The position numbers and the translations under genes were made by a program. From NCBI GenBank assembly GCA_938015295.1, contig CALLQB010000014.1, positions 1-45,770 on the forward strand: DNA of 45,770 bases, in the 5' to 3' direction. How positions within the stretch are numbered: the first letter of the stretch is position 1; each line of letters opens with the position of its first letter. The DNA is from an uncultured Acidimicrobiales bacterium. GTDB taxonomy: Bacteria; Actinomycetota; Acidimicrobiia; Acidimicrobiales; SHLQ01. This document shows positions 1-9,237 of the stretch, one piece after another. The notes beneath the pieces are model-generated. The model saw only the letters and a list, made by a program, of their open reading frames with translations, was not told the origin of the DNA and made no database searches.

Positions 1-177
1 CCGGGTGAAATGGTCTTGCCAACGGTCCTCGGCGAAAAGGTGAGCATTGAGCGGATTGATCTCTTCGATGGACAGTTCGGCTGCTGCGGCAACGTTCGCG
101 CCCTTCTCGGCAGCCTCGCTCTCGGGTGTCGTGAACTCAGCGGCAATCTGTGGCCGCGACGCTTCGATATCGGTCAT
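1..177 (-). CDS. Probable cytochrome P450, N-terminal fragment
   Basis: Only the first 59 residues are in the window; the gene runs off the left edge. The ATG (complement of 175-177) opens an Ala/Glu-rich leader of about 35 residues, followed by INPLNAHLFAEDRWQDHFTR. The pattern 'I-x-P-L-x-x-x-L-F-x-x-D-R-W-x-x-x-F-x-R' resembles the N-terminal segment of bacterial P450s that precedes 'LRxEDPVH'. No haem-binding or I-helix motif is visible, so the call rests on this short stretch. It shares its strand with the Rieske oxygenase upstream (88-bp gap), so the two may be co-transcribed as a pair of oxygenases. An unrelated oxidoreductase is possible. Confidence 0.45.
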   Translation of the reverse strand, partial: MTDIEASRPQIAAEFTTPESEAAEKGANVAAAAELSIEEINPLNAHLFAEDRWQDHFTR

Positions 178-265
178 TCAATCTGCTCCCCTTGTCGAAT
201 ACTTACACTGTAGCGTCGTGTGGTCGTACGCGAGAAAGCTTCTCGGATTCGGGTGACCTCGAGCG

Positions 266-1609
266 CTAGCGTTTGCCAGATATGTACTCGTCGATGATCT
301 GATGGAACCAGGCAATGCGAGTCTCTTGGCCAGAGATGTAGGCGCCCCGGTAGCCGCGTGATCGCACGCCCAACTGTTGGCCTGTGGTGATGGCCAGGTC
401 CTGATCGGGGATGATGCCCATCGGCCTCTCGCCAAAGTCGAAGATTTGGTGCCCTGCGTCGACACCATCGACTCGCACGTTGGTTTGCGCCCCGACGATG
501 TCGTGACCAGCAGGAGTGAACGCGTAGTACCAGTGGTCGAAAAGGCAGGCGTTTGGGTCGGTCGCATGCGGGCGCATGCGCTGGAGGAGAACGCCATCGG
601 CGCCAAAGGTGAGAGAACAGTTAGGAAACAGGTTGTAATGGTGCGCGTCGGTCAATTGGTCGTCGCGAAGATTGTCGTAGTGCCTGTGGCCACGCTCGGG
701 GCCCGCAGAGCGCATTGCACCTTGGAGCGCGATCCGAGCCTCGAAGGGGCGCGTTGCAAATTCCGACGCATCGACTCCCCACATCTCGAGACGTTGAGCG
801 ACCACGTCGGGCAGCGGCGCTTCGTCGCCGTAGAAGGTGTGCGACGGCGTGGCGCCCTTCATAACCATGCGGCTATGCCCCTCGTTCGACATATCGAAGC
901 GGCTGTCGAGATAGTTGTCCTCATGAGAGTCGCGAAGCTGAGGGTGCACGGTGGGGAGGTGGTACGACTCGCAAAAATTGTCCTGCAACACTTTCCAATT
1001 GCAAGGAACACGCACCGTAAGGGCGGTCACGCGTTGCCAGTCGTGCCCCTGATAGGCATCCCAGTCATCACAGAGCGGGCCGAGGTACTCGCGCAGGCTT
1101 CCGCAATCGGGATCCATGTTGACCCAGACAAACCCGGCGAAGGTGTCGCAGGCAACCTCGACAAGTCGGAGGTGGTCGCACGGGTTCTGCGGAAAGTCCT
1201 CGGGGTCTTGGGCCACCGTCAGAGACCCATCGATTGCGTAGGTCCAGGCATGGTACGGGCACACGAACGCGTCGGTGGTTCCTTCGGTGGCAAAGGTGAG
1301 GCGAGAACCGCGGTGTTGGCACACGTTGTAGAACGCCCGGATAGATCCGTCGTCTTGGCGGACCATAATGATCGACTCGGGCCCGACCTCTTCGACCTGG
1401 TACGAACCGGGTTCGATCATTGCGTTCTCTCGCCCAAGCAGCAGCCAAGTGCGTGTCCACATGGCGTCCCACTCGGCCTGAAGGAACTCTGGCGACGTGT
1501 AGCGGTCGCCGTCGAGCGAGTGTCGGTTGACCTTGGGATTGGCCCAAGCTTCGGCTGGCCCGGTTTTGGGCCCCGCCGGGTCGCCTTGCCGTGTGTTGTC
1601 GCTGGTCAT
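266..1609 (-). CDS. Rieske non-haem iron oxygenase, alpha subunit (1 of 3)
   Basis: 447-aa oxygenase of the aromatic-ring-hydroxylating/N-demethylating Rieske family. The [2Fe-2S] ligands are visible as C97-x-H99 and C117-x-x-H120 (CQHR, CPYH). The mononuclear iron site is DNFCESYHLPTVH, with H217 and H222 and E214 as the bridging acid. The family oxidises aromatic rings or N-methyl groups using O2 and electrons from a separate reductase, which is not encoded nearby. I chose the ATG at 1609 because AGGGGG lies just upstream; an in-frame extension to 1762 would overlap the divergent gene and lacks family similarity. It is divergent from the PEP-utilising gene at 1761. Substrate unknown; betaine-type or aromatic compounds are both plausible. 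Confidence 0.9.
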   Translation of the reverse strand: MTSDNTRQGDPAGPKTGPAEAWANPKVNRHSLDGDRYTSPEFLQAEWDAMWTRTWLLLGRENAMIEPGSYQVEEVGPESIIMVRQDDGSIRAFYNVCQHRGSRLTFATEGTTDAFVCPYHAWTYAIDGSLTVAQDPEDFPQNPCDHLRLVEVACDTFAGFVWVNMDPDCGSLREYLGPLCDDWDAYQGHDWQRVTALTVRVPCNWKVLQDNFCESYHLPTVHPQLRDSHEDNYLDSRFDMSNEGHSRMVMKGATPSHTFYGDEAPLPDVVAQRLEMWGVDASEFATRPFEARIALQGAMRSAGPERGHRHYDNLRDDQLTDAHHYNLFPNCSLTFGADGVLLQRMRPHATDPNACLFDHWYYAFTPAGHDIVGAQTNVRVDGVDAGHQIFDFGERPMGIIPDQDLAITTGQQLGVRSRGYRGAYISGQETRIAWFHQIIDEYISGKR

Positions 1610-1760
1610 TGTGGCCCCCTGCATGTGCTCGCGAATACGCACTGAAATTCCTACTGGAATGCGTTCTGCTAGTCGTTCTGATGTAGCGGCGACGATACTG
1701 CCTTCGACCGGGGAAGCCCTAAGAAGATAGGGTCGCCCAACTGCACAGATGGGGGACATC
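1610..1760. promoter_or_regulatory. Divergent intergenic region, presumed promoters
   Basis: The 151-bp gap separates the divergent starts of a Rieske oxygenase (minus) and a PEP-utilising-type protein (plus), so it must hold at least two promoters if each is transcribed on its own. Good Shine-Dalgarno-like sequences are seen at both ends (AGGGGG before 1609 on the minus strand, GGGGGA before 1761). I cannot assign -35/-10 boxes with confidence. Confidence 0.4.
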
Positions 1761-3503
1761 ATGTCAGCACGTTGGTTTACGGATCATCCACCAAGCACTC
1801 GCTTTCCGCACTACACCCGCGCGAACGCCGGTGAGGTTTTGCCGACGCCGGCAAGCCCGCTAGGTCAGACGCTGGCATTTGACCAGGCGATCCTGCCGGG
1901 GTTTCAGGAGGGATCGATCCGCATGGGATCCTACGAGGAGGCCGACTACCGCGATGGCGCTCCCGAAATGTGCGGGTTCTTCGGTGGGCACTTCTACATC
2001 AACCTGTCGTGCGTGCGGATGCAGGCGGTGCGAAATCCGGCGATCACCGTCGATCAACTCGACACGGCCATCTTCGGAGCCCGCGACGACACGCCCGCAT
2101 ACGAAGAGCATCCGCTCGACGACAAACCCCATCTCTTACCGATCGCCGAGGCGCACCAGACGTTCGTTGTTACCGCGACCGAATGGCCCGAGCTTCTCGA
2201 ACAACGCGACCGGGCTGCGCAAATCCGTGCCGACCGCCCCGACCTCGCGATGTTGAGCGACGCCGAAGTTTTGCGCCATATCCGCGCGCTGGTGCCGATC
2301 GTGAATGAGCTCACGGGCAATCAAATGATTGCGGCAGGTTCGAGCGGCATCGCGCCGGGGATGTTGGCTGCCGTCGCTGATGCCGTCGAGGATCCGACGC
2401 TGCCGATGAAGGTACTCTCGGGCCTCGGCGGGGTCGACTCAGCCGCTCCGTCGTTTGCCGTTTGGGACATCTCCCGGCAGGTGCGCAGCAGCGCCGAACT
2501 GACCGCCACGTTTGACCGCGGCATTGATGCGGTCGTCGAAATGCTTCAGAGCCCTGAAACAGACGATGCCCGCATGTTGAAGACGGTGTTCGACACCTTC
2601 CTGTATGACTATGGGTCCCGCGGCCCCAACGAATGGGAACTCAGTGCCCACACGTGGGAGACCGACCCAACGCTTGCGCTGGTAACCATCGATCGAGCTC
2701 GACTGCAGCCCGACGAGAAGTCACCGCTGGCTGGCCAGGCGGCGGTGGCCGCCGGTCGTGAAGCCGTCATCGAACAAACCCGAACCCGCTTGGCCGAGAT
2801 GGGCGATAGCGACCTTGCCGGGATGTTCGACGCCGCCATCGTTGGTGGCAACATGATGATCTACCGCGAGCGCTCAAAGACCACACTGGTGCGAGTCCTG
2901 CACGAGGTCCGTTTGGCTGCTCGAGAGTTGGGCCGCCGACATGCTGCCGCAGGCAACCTGGCCGATGCCGAGCAGATTTTTATGCTGACTGCCGATGAGC
3001 TCGATGCTTTCGTGGCCGACCCGGCTTCGCACCGCGGACCGCTAGCCGAGCGGGCAGCCGATTGGGCCGAACTGTGGAAGCTCGAGCCGCCGTTCTTCAT
3101 CAGCCACGGCGATGTTCCTCCGCTTGACGCTTGGGAACGCAAAGGCGGCGTCGGCGCGGCAGTTGCTGCGGCCGGAACCGCACTGGCTGGTACTCCCGGA
3201 AGCCCGGGCATCGTTACCGGGCGAGCCCGGATCGTGCTCGACCCGGCCGATCCGCCATCGCTTGAACCGGGCGACATTATGGTCGCTCCGCTTACCGACC
3301 CGGCGTGGACGCCACTGTTTCTGGCGGTCGAAGGCGTGGTGGTCAACGTGGGTGGTCAGATCAGCCACGCGGTCATCGTGAGCCGAGAGCTGGGGTTGCC
3401 GTGTGCGGTGTCGGTCGCCGATGCCACAGAACGGATCGCCGAAGGGGCAACAATCGAGCTTGATGGCAGCACCGGCGAGGTTACGATCATCGCTCTGCCC
3501 TAA
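1761..3503 (+). CDS. Stand-alone PEP-utilising (phosphohistidine swivel) protein
   Basis: 580 aa. The last ~90 residues form a PEP-utiliser mobile domain: GTPGSPGIVTGRARIV, then GDIMVAPLTDPAWTPLF, then GGQISHAVIVSRELGLP, where H536 occupies the phosphohistidine position of PEP synthase, PPDK and rifampicin phosphotransferase. The preceding ~480 residues show no ATP-grasp nucleotide-binding domain. In phenylphosphate synthase of anaerobic phenol degraders, a subunit of this type works with a separate ATP-binding subunit; no such partner is in the window. The ATG at 1761 follows GGGGGA, so it is preferred to the ATG at 1749. Likely role, by inference: phosphoryl transfer to an organic substrate, or a domain whose ATP-grasp half lies elsewhere. 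Confidence 0.75.
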   Translation: MSARWFTDHPPSTRFPHYTRANAGEVLPTPASPLGQTLAFDQAILPGFQEGSIRMGSYEEADYRDGAPEMCGFFGGHFYINLSCVRMQAVRNPAITVDQLDTAIFGARDDTPAYEEHPLDDKPHLLPIAEAHQTFVVTATEWPELLEQRDRAAQIRADRPDLAMLSDAEVLRHIRALVPIVNELTGNQMIAAGSSGIAPGMLAAVADAVEDPTLPMKVLSGLGGVDSAAPSFAVWDISRQVRSSAELTATFDRGIDAVVEMLQSPETDDARMLKTVFDTFLYDYGSRGPNEWELSAHTWETDPTLALVTIDRARLQPDEKSPLAGQAAVAAGREAVIEQTRTRLAEMGDSDLAGMFDAAIVGGNMMIYRERSKTTLVRVLHEVRLAARELGRRHAAAGNLADAEQIFMLTADELDAFVADPASHRGPLAERAADWAELWKLEPPFFISHGDVPPLDAWERKGGVGAAVAAAGTALAGTPGSPGIVTGRARIVLDPADPPSLEPGDIMVAPLTDPAWTPLFLAVEGVVVNVGGQISHAVIVSRELGLPCAVSVADATERIAEGATIELDGSTGEVTIIALP

Positions 3504-3508
3504 GGCGA

Positions 3509-3832
3509 CTAGTCGATAACAAAATCAAGAATGGCGTAGCGCTCGGCATATTTACTGACCGCCGGGCCCACAGCGCGGTGCACAGGGTCGTCTCGATAGC
3601 GTTCGACATCGGATTCGGCGATGTCGAGCGTCATTCCCCAATGCCAGTCTTCGCTCGCCGATGAACTGTACGGATTCGGATCGACACCCCAGCCGCACAC
3701 GTACCCGGCTACGTACTCGGCCTCAAGGCTCCATTGTGATCGCTGAATAAACTCGGCGCGTTGCTCCGCTGTCGCATCGTCGCGAAAACGGACGAGGACG
3801 ACATGGCGGACGGTTCTCGCTGCATCGGACAT
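3509..3832 (-). CDS. Dabb (stress-responsive A/B barrel) domain protein
   Basis: 107 aa, the usual length of a single ferredoxin-like Dabb domain. It opens with VRHVVLVRFRDDATAEQ, the typical first strand and helix, and has WHWGMTLDIAESDVERYRDDPVHRAV towards the middle. Dabb proteins dimerise into small alpha/beta barrels and include poorly characterised stress proteins and a few cyclases or decarboxylases. The gene is convergent with the PEP-utilising gene, with only 5 bp between their ends, and divergent from the sulfatase at 3914. Function here is unknown. The ATG at 3832 is the only reasonable start. Confidence 0.8.
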   Translation of the reverse strand: MSDAARTVRHVVLVRFRDDATAEQRAEFIQRSQWSLEAEYVAGYVCGWGVDPNPYSSSASEDWHWGMTLDIAESDVERYRDDPVHRAVGPAVSKYAERYAILDFVID

Positions 3833-3913
3833 GGCCGAATGTTAGCGTCTCGCAATCTTCAGACTGCTTCGAAAATTCTTCGGGAGCGCGATACAAGAAA
3901 CCGGACGTAGAAC

Positions 3914-5419
3914 GTGGCTTCGCCGAACATTCTCTTCATTCAGGTCGATCAACTGGCCGCATCGTTCCTGCCTGCCTACGGCAACAGGGTCTCGATAACG
4001 CCGAACATCGATGAGCTGGCCGCACAGTCGGTGGTGTTCGAGTCGGCCTACACAAACTTTGCCCTGTGCGCGCCCTCTCGTTTCTCGATGTTGGCCGGAC
4101 AATTGGCCTCTGACATCGGGGCGTACGACAACGGCGCCGAGTTCGCAAGCTCAGTCCCTACGTATGCGCACTATCTTCGCTCGTCGGGCTATCACACCTC
4201 GCTCAGCGGCAAAATGCATTTCGTTGGCGCCGATCAACTCCACGGGTTCGATGAGCGGTTGACTATCGACATTTATCCGGCGAGCTTCCAATGGACGGGC
4301 GACTGGACCGAGGTCAGCGAAGAGCACAGCAACGACGAACGCTCCTTTACCCTGGCTGGTCCCGTAAGGCGCAACGTGCAGATGGACTACGACGAAGAAG
4401 TCCTGCACCGTACCTGCCGCAAGTTGTACGACCTGGCGCGAAACGACGGCATCGCCGACGGTCAGCCATGGCACCTGACCGTGTCGTTTACCCACCCACA
4501 CGACCCGTATCAGTGCTCGCACGAGCACTGGAATCTGTACGACGACAGCGATATCGATATGCCCGCCGTCGGCTGGATCGATGACCCCGATCCTTACACG
4601 GTGCGGCTCCGTCAACAGTACGGTCTGGAAGCGACCGAGCCGTCTGAGGACCAGATCCGCAGGGCAAGACACGGCTACTACGGATCGGTCAGCTACGTCG
4701 ATGATCTCGTTGGTGGTGTGCTACAGACGCTGCGTCAAACAGGCCTCGATTCGAACACTGTGGTGGTGTTTTCGACCGATCACGGCGACATGCTCGGCGA
4801 GCGCGGCCTTTGGTACAAACGAAGCTTCTACGAGGGTTCATCGCGGATACCGCTGATGGTCTGCTGGCCAGATCATTTTCTGCCGGGGCGGGTATCGGAG
4901 AATGTGTCGCTTGTCGATCTGCTTCCTACCTTCCTGGAACTTGCCGGGAGTGGTGTCGAGCCCATTGAGGAAGTCGCAGGGGAGTCGCTTGTGGACTTGC
5001 TTGAAGGCACGAAGTCAGCGCAAAGCCGCATCGTCTATGGCGAGAACCTCTCTGAGGGAGCGGTTGCACCACTTCTGATGGTGAGGCGAGGCTCGATGAA
5101 GTATGTGTGGAGCGGCGTAGACCCAGCGCAGCTGTTCGACATGGGCGCCGACCCGCTCGAACTCGAAAACCTTGCCGACGATCCTGGTCACGCGGTGTTG
5201 CGAGCCGAGCTGGACGCACTCGTTCACTCGCGCTGGGATGTGGTTGACCTGGCCGAACGGGTCTTGGCCAGCCAAACACGCCGGGCCTTTCTTCGCGGGT
5301 TGTACGCCGGAGATAAGGCGCCAGAGTGGCGACACTCGCCTCCCGATCAAGCGGCGCAACGAGTGCTTCACGAAGGGGTCGCCTACAACGACTGGGCATA
5401 CGACAACATTCTTCGGTAG
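3914..5419 (+). CDS. Choline-sulfatase-like sulfatase
   Basis: 501-aa type I sulfatase of the alkaline-phosphatase superfamily. The sulfatase signature is LCAPSRFSML, with C52 in the C-x-P-x-R context that a formylglycine-generating enzyme converts to the catalytic residue. An N-terminal metal aspartate sits in FIQVDQ, and a second metal pair in STDHGDMLGE. The stretch GKMHFVGADQLHGFDERL followed by TIDIYP closely follows choline-sulfatases (BetC), which hydrolyse choline-O-sulfate to choline and sulfate. A GTG start at 3914 gives the normal N-terminus. It lies 58 bp before a Rieske oxygenase, consistent with a shared role in quaternary-amine use, though this is inference. No dedicated maturation enzyme is in the window. 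Confidence 0.85.
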   Translation: MASPNILFIQVDQLAASFLPAYGNRVSITPNIDELAAQSVVFESAYTNFALCAPSRFSMLAGQLASDIGAYDNGAEFASSVPTYAHYLRSSGYHTSLSGKMHFVGADQLHGFDERLTIDIYPASFQWTGDWTEVSEEHSNDERSFTLAGPVRRNVQMDYDEEVLHRTCRKLYDLARNDGIADGQPWHLTVSFTHPHDPYQCSHEHWNLYDDSDIDMPAVGWIDDPDPYTVRLRQQYGLEATEPSEDQIRRARHGYYGSVSYVDDLVGGVLQTLRQTGLDSNTVVVFSTDHGDMLGERGLWYKRSFYEGSSRIPLMVCWPDHFLPGRVSENVSLVDLLPTFLELAGSGVEPIEEVAGESLVDLLEGTKSAQSRIVYGENLSEGAVAPLLMVRRGSMKYVWSGVDPAQLFDMGADPLELENLADDPGHAVLRAELDALVHSRWDVVDLAERVLASQTRRAFLRGLYAGDKAPEWRHSPPDQAAQRVLHEGVAYNDWAYDNILR

Positions 5420-5477
5420 CGGATAGCGATGGTACGGTCCGGTCAGCGGAAGTTGATCGGGGAAACCGGGGAAACCA

Positions 5478-6842
5478 ATGTCCGACGCCACGGCAAAGAC
5501 GGAACTGCATCCACTGGCGATGGACGGCAGCGACCCGTCGCAGCTGCGGGGCGACCCGATCGACGCCGAGCGCTACTTCAGTCACGACTTCATGCAGAGC
5601 GAGTGGCAGCACCTCTGGACAAAGGTTTGGCATATCGCCGGGCGGGTGCAGCAACTGCAGCAGACCGGCGACTATGTGGTGCATCACTTCATGCACGAAT
5701 CGGTGGTCATCACCCGCCAGCACGATGGCTCGTTGCGCGGCTTCTACAACACCTGTGGGCATCGGGCCCAACGGCTGGTGTGGCGAGACGGGTCGCAAGA
5801 TTCGCTGACCTGCCCTTACCACGGATGGGTATGGGGCCTCGATGGCACGCTGGTCGATCTTCCCGATCGGGACGACTTCCCCCAAGGCGACCCGTGCGGC
5901 GAGCTGAGTCTCATAGAAGTTCGTGTGGGGGTGTGGGGGAGCATGGTTTGGTACACGATGGACGACGAGGCCCCCGAACTGCTCGACTACCTCGCACCGC
6001 TGCCCGAACTCTATGCAAACCATCAGTTCGAAAAATCGGTCCGGGTGCGCTGGATGCGTGTGGCGCTCGACTGCAACTGGAAATTCTCGTCGGACAACTT
6101 CAACGAGAGCTACCACACCCGCACCGTCCATCCGCAGGTGCCGCCGGTTATCGATCAGGATCACTTCACCTCGCGGTTCGAGATGTTTCCCATGGGCCAC
6201 GCCCGCATCGTGCAGCTGGGGCGGCCGTCGTTGCGAGATCAGGTGCCAGCTGGGCAGTATCACCGGTGGGACGATCAACTCCGCGACTGGGGCATCGACC
6301 CCGATGCCTACCCCGACTACGAGACAAAGGCCGTGCAAGGCTGGCTCGATCTGAAGGCGGCTAAACGAGCGCAGTGGCGCGAACGTGGGTTTCTTCACTA
6401 CGAACATCTCACCGACGAAGAGCTCACCGAAAGTCCGTTTCAGACCATCTTCCCCAACGTCGCCATCAGTGCGTCAGCCGACAGTTTTGGGGTGTACCGG
6501 TGGGAGCCGCATCCCACCGACCCCGAGAAGAGTTTCTTCGATGTATGGACGATGGCGTACCCGATTGAGGGGCAAACCGACTTCGTCAAGCGCACCGCAA
6601 AGGTGCCGCTGAAACTCGAAGAGGCCGACTTTGACGAGCGCGAGTACGACGATGGTCTTGGGGTTCCCGAACTCGCCGACCAGGTGGTGTTTCAGGATTG
6701 GCAGCTCACCGCTGGGCAAAAGGCCGGGTGGCGGTCGCGTGGTTACCAGGAGCCGTATCTTGCCGCACAGGAAACGCGGGTTGGCCGGTTCCACGAGGTG
6801 CTCAACGACTATTTGACGGGTAAGCCTCCCGGACGAGCATGA
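5478..6842 (+). CDS. Rieske non-haem iron oxygenase, alpha subunit (2 of 3)
   Basis: 454 aa. Rieske ligands are C93-x-H95 (CGHR) and C112-x-x-H115 (CPYHGW). The catalytic iron site is SDNFNESYHTRTVH, with E210, H213 and H218. Overall organisation matches the Rieske protein at 266-1609, and both end in a similar tract (SRGY followed a few residues later by QETR), so they look like paralogues. The family performs ring hydroxylation or oxidative N-demethylation. The ATG at 5478 follows GGGGAAACC and lies 58 bp after the sulfatase, so an operon is likely; a betaine-type substrate would then make sense, but the sequence does not prove it. No reductase partner is nearby. Confidence 0.9.
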   Translation: MSDATAKTELHPLAMDGSDPSQLRGDPIDAERYFSHDFMQSEWQHLWTKVWHIAGRVQQLQQTGDYVVHHFMHESVVITRQHDGSLRGFYNTCGHRAQRLVWRDGSQDSLTCPYHGWVWGLDGTLVDLPDRDDFPQGDPCGELSLIEVRVGVWGSMVWYTMDDEAPELLDYLAPLPELYANHQFEKSVRVRWMRVALDCNWKFSSDNFNESYHTRTVHPQVPPVIDQDHFTSRFEMFPMGHARIVQLGRPSLRDQVPAGQYHRWDDQLRDWGIDPDAYPDYETKAVQGWLDLKAAKRAQWRERGFLHYEHLTDEELTESPFQTIFPNVAISASADSFGVYRWEPHPTDPEKSFFDVWTMAYPIEGQTDFVKRTAKVPLKLEEADFDEREYDDGLGVPELADQVVFQDWQLTAGQKAGWRSRGYQEPYLAAQETRVGRFHEVLNDYLTGKPPGRA

Positions 6843-6896
6843 GAAAGGGGCGACAAAAGCGGGACGACGTTGGCAGACCTTCGCGCTAGGCCACGG

Positions 6897-9128
6897 TTAG
6901 GACGACAGCAGCAGCACACCAGCTACAACAAGAGCGACACCGAGCACGGTGATCAAGCCCACCAGGCGTTTACGTGTCGTTGTTTGGTTGTGCTGCTGAC
7001 GTTCGCTTACCTCGTGTTCCTCCTCAACGTTGGCCATGCTCGCCGACAGGAACTCAAATTCTGCGGCGTTGAGTACTAATGCTGAGGTGCGCGTGTGCTC
7101 GCTGAATTCGGCAAGGCGTGCGGCGGTAAAGAGATAGCCTGGCTGCCTGCCGCCTAGCTCCCATTCGCGAAGCGCAACCGTAAATGCCCAGTGTCGGCGT
7201 AGATCGTCGCTGCTTTCGTCGAGCCATTCGTCGAGCCGATGCCACGCCGAGAGGAGGGCTTCGTGCGCCACTTCGACCGTTGGTGCACCGGTGAGTCGAT
7301 CTGAGTCGAACGACAACAGGCGATGTTCGCCGAACTTTCCGATGACGTCCTGCATTGCGACCGTGTCGACCGACACCGAGACAATCTCACGAGCCGGTAC
7401 TCGACGTCGACTGCGTTGGCCGCTGTCGCCGATCATGACCAGGCGAAGGAAGAGTTGCTTCGCGGCAAACTTCTGACGGTCGTCGAGGTCGTCGAAAAGT
7501 CGCTCCGCTCGCCGGCCCAATGCTCCGTCGAGTCCGCCCATCTCTTTGTACGAGGCTGCGGTCAACATGGTGTTGGTGCGCTTATCAAAGAGTTCGGTGA
7601 GCGCATATTGAAAGAGCGGGAGTGCTCCAGGCTGCCTGTCGAAATCGGCGATGAGTCGACCGAGAAGCGCTGGTTCGAAATCGACCCCTTGCTCATGGGC
7701 CGGGCGGAGCGCTGCCGCTTCGAGTTCTTCCGCGGACAATGGCGCAACGGCGATGCTTCCTGCGTCGAGTCGGCTGCCGAATGCAGGGTGCGAGCGATGG
7801 CGGGCACAGAAGTCGGAACGCACAGCAACCACGACCGTAACGCGCTGCTGCGAATCGTCGGCCGCAGTCACGATGTTGGCGAGGAAGCGGTCCCGCTCGG
7901 TTGGCTCGACATCGAGCGTGAACAGCTCTTCGAGCTGATCGATGATGAGTAGGAGATTCGACTCGTTGTCGGGTAAGAGGTGATGGGCAGCAGCGACCAA
8001 GCCTTCGTCGCCGCTGCGAAGATATTCAGCGAAGCTGCCGGGCGTATCCGACGCGGCATGCACGAGGGCGGCGTCGAGTTCAGCAAAGGGTTGTGTGCCG
8101 GGCACCATGCTGGCTATCAGCCACTGGTCCGAGCCTTCGAGGGCGTTCTTCGCCAGCATGGGAATCAGGCCGGCATGAATGGCGCTCGACTTTCCTGAAC
8201 CACTGGCGCCTACGAGCGCGACGAGGCCGCCGCTCTGGACGTTTTGCCCCATCTCGGCAATCAACGTTTCTCGCCCGAAGAATCTTGACGCGTCGTCGGT
8301 GCCGAAGGACCGCAATCCCAGAAAGGGGTTGGTCGCTGATCGATTTGACGCGAGTTCGGGTGTTGCTCGGCGTGGTTGAATCTCCTCGTCGTGGAGGAGG
8401 ACGCGTTCTTCGAGCCGAAGCAGCCGGGGCGATGGGTCTATGCCGAGTTCTTCGCCCACATGGCGTCGGAACCGTTCGATCGAGCGCAATGCCTCTGCAG
8501 GCCGACCCGATCTATAGAGGGCCAGTGCCTGGTGTTCGACGAACCGCTCTCGCAACGGGTGTTCATGTCGAAGACCTTCGAGTTCGCTGATCAGGTCAAC
8601 GTCGCGTCCGCAGGCGAAATCGGCCGAGATTCGGTCCTCAAGCGCGTCAATCCGAAGATCGGCCAGACGGGTGCTTTCGAAACGAACGAAGTCGGCATCT
8701 CGGTACTCTTCGAACGCGTGTCCACGCCACAGGGCCAACGCCGAGTGCAGAATCCTGCTTGCCTCTTCTGGGTCGCTTGACATCACGGCCCGCCCGTTCG
8801 ACACGCCAGCGGTAAAGCGATCAATATCGAGTTGCTCTGGCTCCACAGCAAGGCGGTAGCCCGAATCGACCGTTTCGAGAATCGACGGCTCGCCCCGACC
8901 TCGCTCAGGGTCGAGCGCTGTCCGCAGACGAGAGACGTACACCCGAAGTGCGTTGAGCTTTCCGTCGCTGTCGTCGCCCCACAGCTCGTGCAAAATTCGG
9001 TCGGTTGCCACTGTCTGATTGCGATGCACGAGCAACAAGACAAGGACCGACTTTTGCTGTGGTGACCCAAGGTCGACCTTGCTGCCATCTCGAAGGACCG
9101 CAACGGGCCCGAGTGCAAGAAACTCCAT
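6897..9128 (-). CDS. SARP/BTAD transcriptional regulator fused to STAND NTPase, C-terminal membrane anchor
   Basis: 743 aa. Residues 1-95 form an OmpR/PhoB-type winged helix (NALRVYVSRLR), 96-245 a bacterial transcriptional activation domain with TPR-like helices (LYRSGRPAEALRSIERFR), and about 265-700 an nSTAND-type NTPase opening with NPFLGLRSFGTDDASRFFGR. Walker A is GASGSGKSS (307-315); Walker B is LLLIIDQLEELF. The protein ends in one hydrophobic helix (GLITVLGVALVVAGVLLL) two residues before the stop, with none of the WD40 or other sensor repeats often found beyond that point. It therefore looks like a tail-anchored, membrane-bound transcription factor. The ATG at 9128 fits the fold; a TTG at 9140 is in frame. 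It is divergent from the secreted-repeat gene at 9363. Confidence 0.88.
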   Translation of the reverse strand: MEFLALGPVAVLRDGSKVDLGSPQQKSVLVLLLVHRNQTVATDRILHELWGDDSDGKLNALRVYVSRLRTALDPERGRGEPSILETVDSGYRLAVEPEQLDIDRFTAGVSNGRAVMSSDPEEASRILHSALALWRGHAFEEYRDADFVRFESTRLADLRIDALEDRISADFACGRDVDLISELEGLRHEHPLRERFVEHQALALYRSGRPAEALRSIERFRRHVGEELGIDPSPRLLRLEERVLLHDEEIQPRRATPELASNRSATNPFLGLRSFGTDDASRFFGRETLIAEMGQNVQSGGLVALVGASGSGKSSAIHAGLIPMLAKNALEGSDQWLIASMVPGTQPFAELDAALVHAASDTPGSFAEYLRSGDEGLVAAAHHLLPDNESNLLLIIDQLEELFTLDVEPTERDRFLANIVTAADDSQQRVTVVVAVRSDFCARHRSHPAFGSRLDAGSIAVAPLSAEELEAAALRPAHEQGVDFEPALLGRLIADFDRQPGALPLFQYALTELFDKRTNTMLTAASYKEMGGLDGALGRRAERLFDDLDDRQKFAAKQLFLRLVMIGDSGQRSRRRVPAREIVSVSVDTVAMQDVIGKFGEHRLLSFDSDRLTGAPTVEVAHEALLSAWHRLDEWLDESSDDLRRHWAFTVALREWELGGRQPGYLFTAARLAEFSEHTRTSALVLNAAEFEFLSASMANVEEEHEVSERQQHNQTTTRKRLVGLITVLGVALVVAGVLLLSS

Positions 9129-9149
9129 GACGCCAATCAATCATCCGCC

Positions 9150-9168
9150 GATTACCGGGAGATTACCG
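9150..9168. promoter_or_regulatory. Direct repeat with 11-bp period, candidate SARP operator
   Basis: GATTACCG occurs at 9150-9157 and again at 9161-9168, an exact 11-bp period. SARP-family regulators are known to bind short direct repeats spaced one helical turn (11 bp) apart. The pair sits 22-40 bp upstream of the SARP-STAND start and in the same intergenic region as the promoter of the secreted protein. The role is inferred. Confidence 0.4.
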
Positions 9169-9237
9169 ACGAAAAAGGAGATCAACGAATAACCGTCCGA
9201 ATGTTCTCGGGTAGCTGAGCGTATGAACGCCAAGGGG

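Noticed and set aside
377..1645. Long plus-strand reading frame opposite the first Rieske gene
   Set aside because: It is a GC-driven antisense shadow; the minus strand has full Rieske motifs.
4926..6407. 493-codon minus-strand frame over the sulfatase and second Rieske gene
   Set aside because: No recognisable domain, and it spans two clear plus-strand genes.
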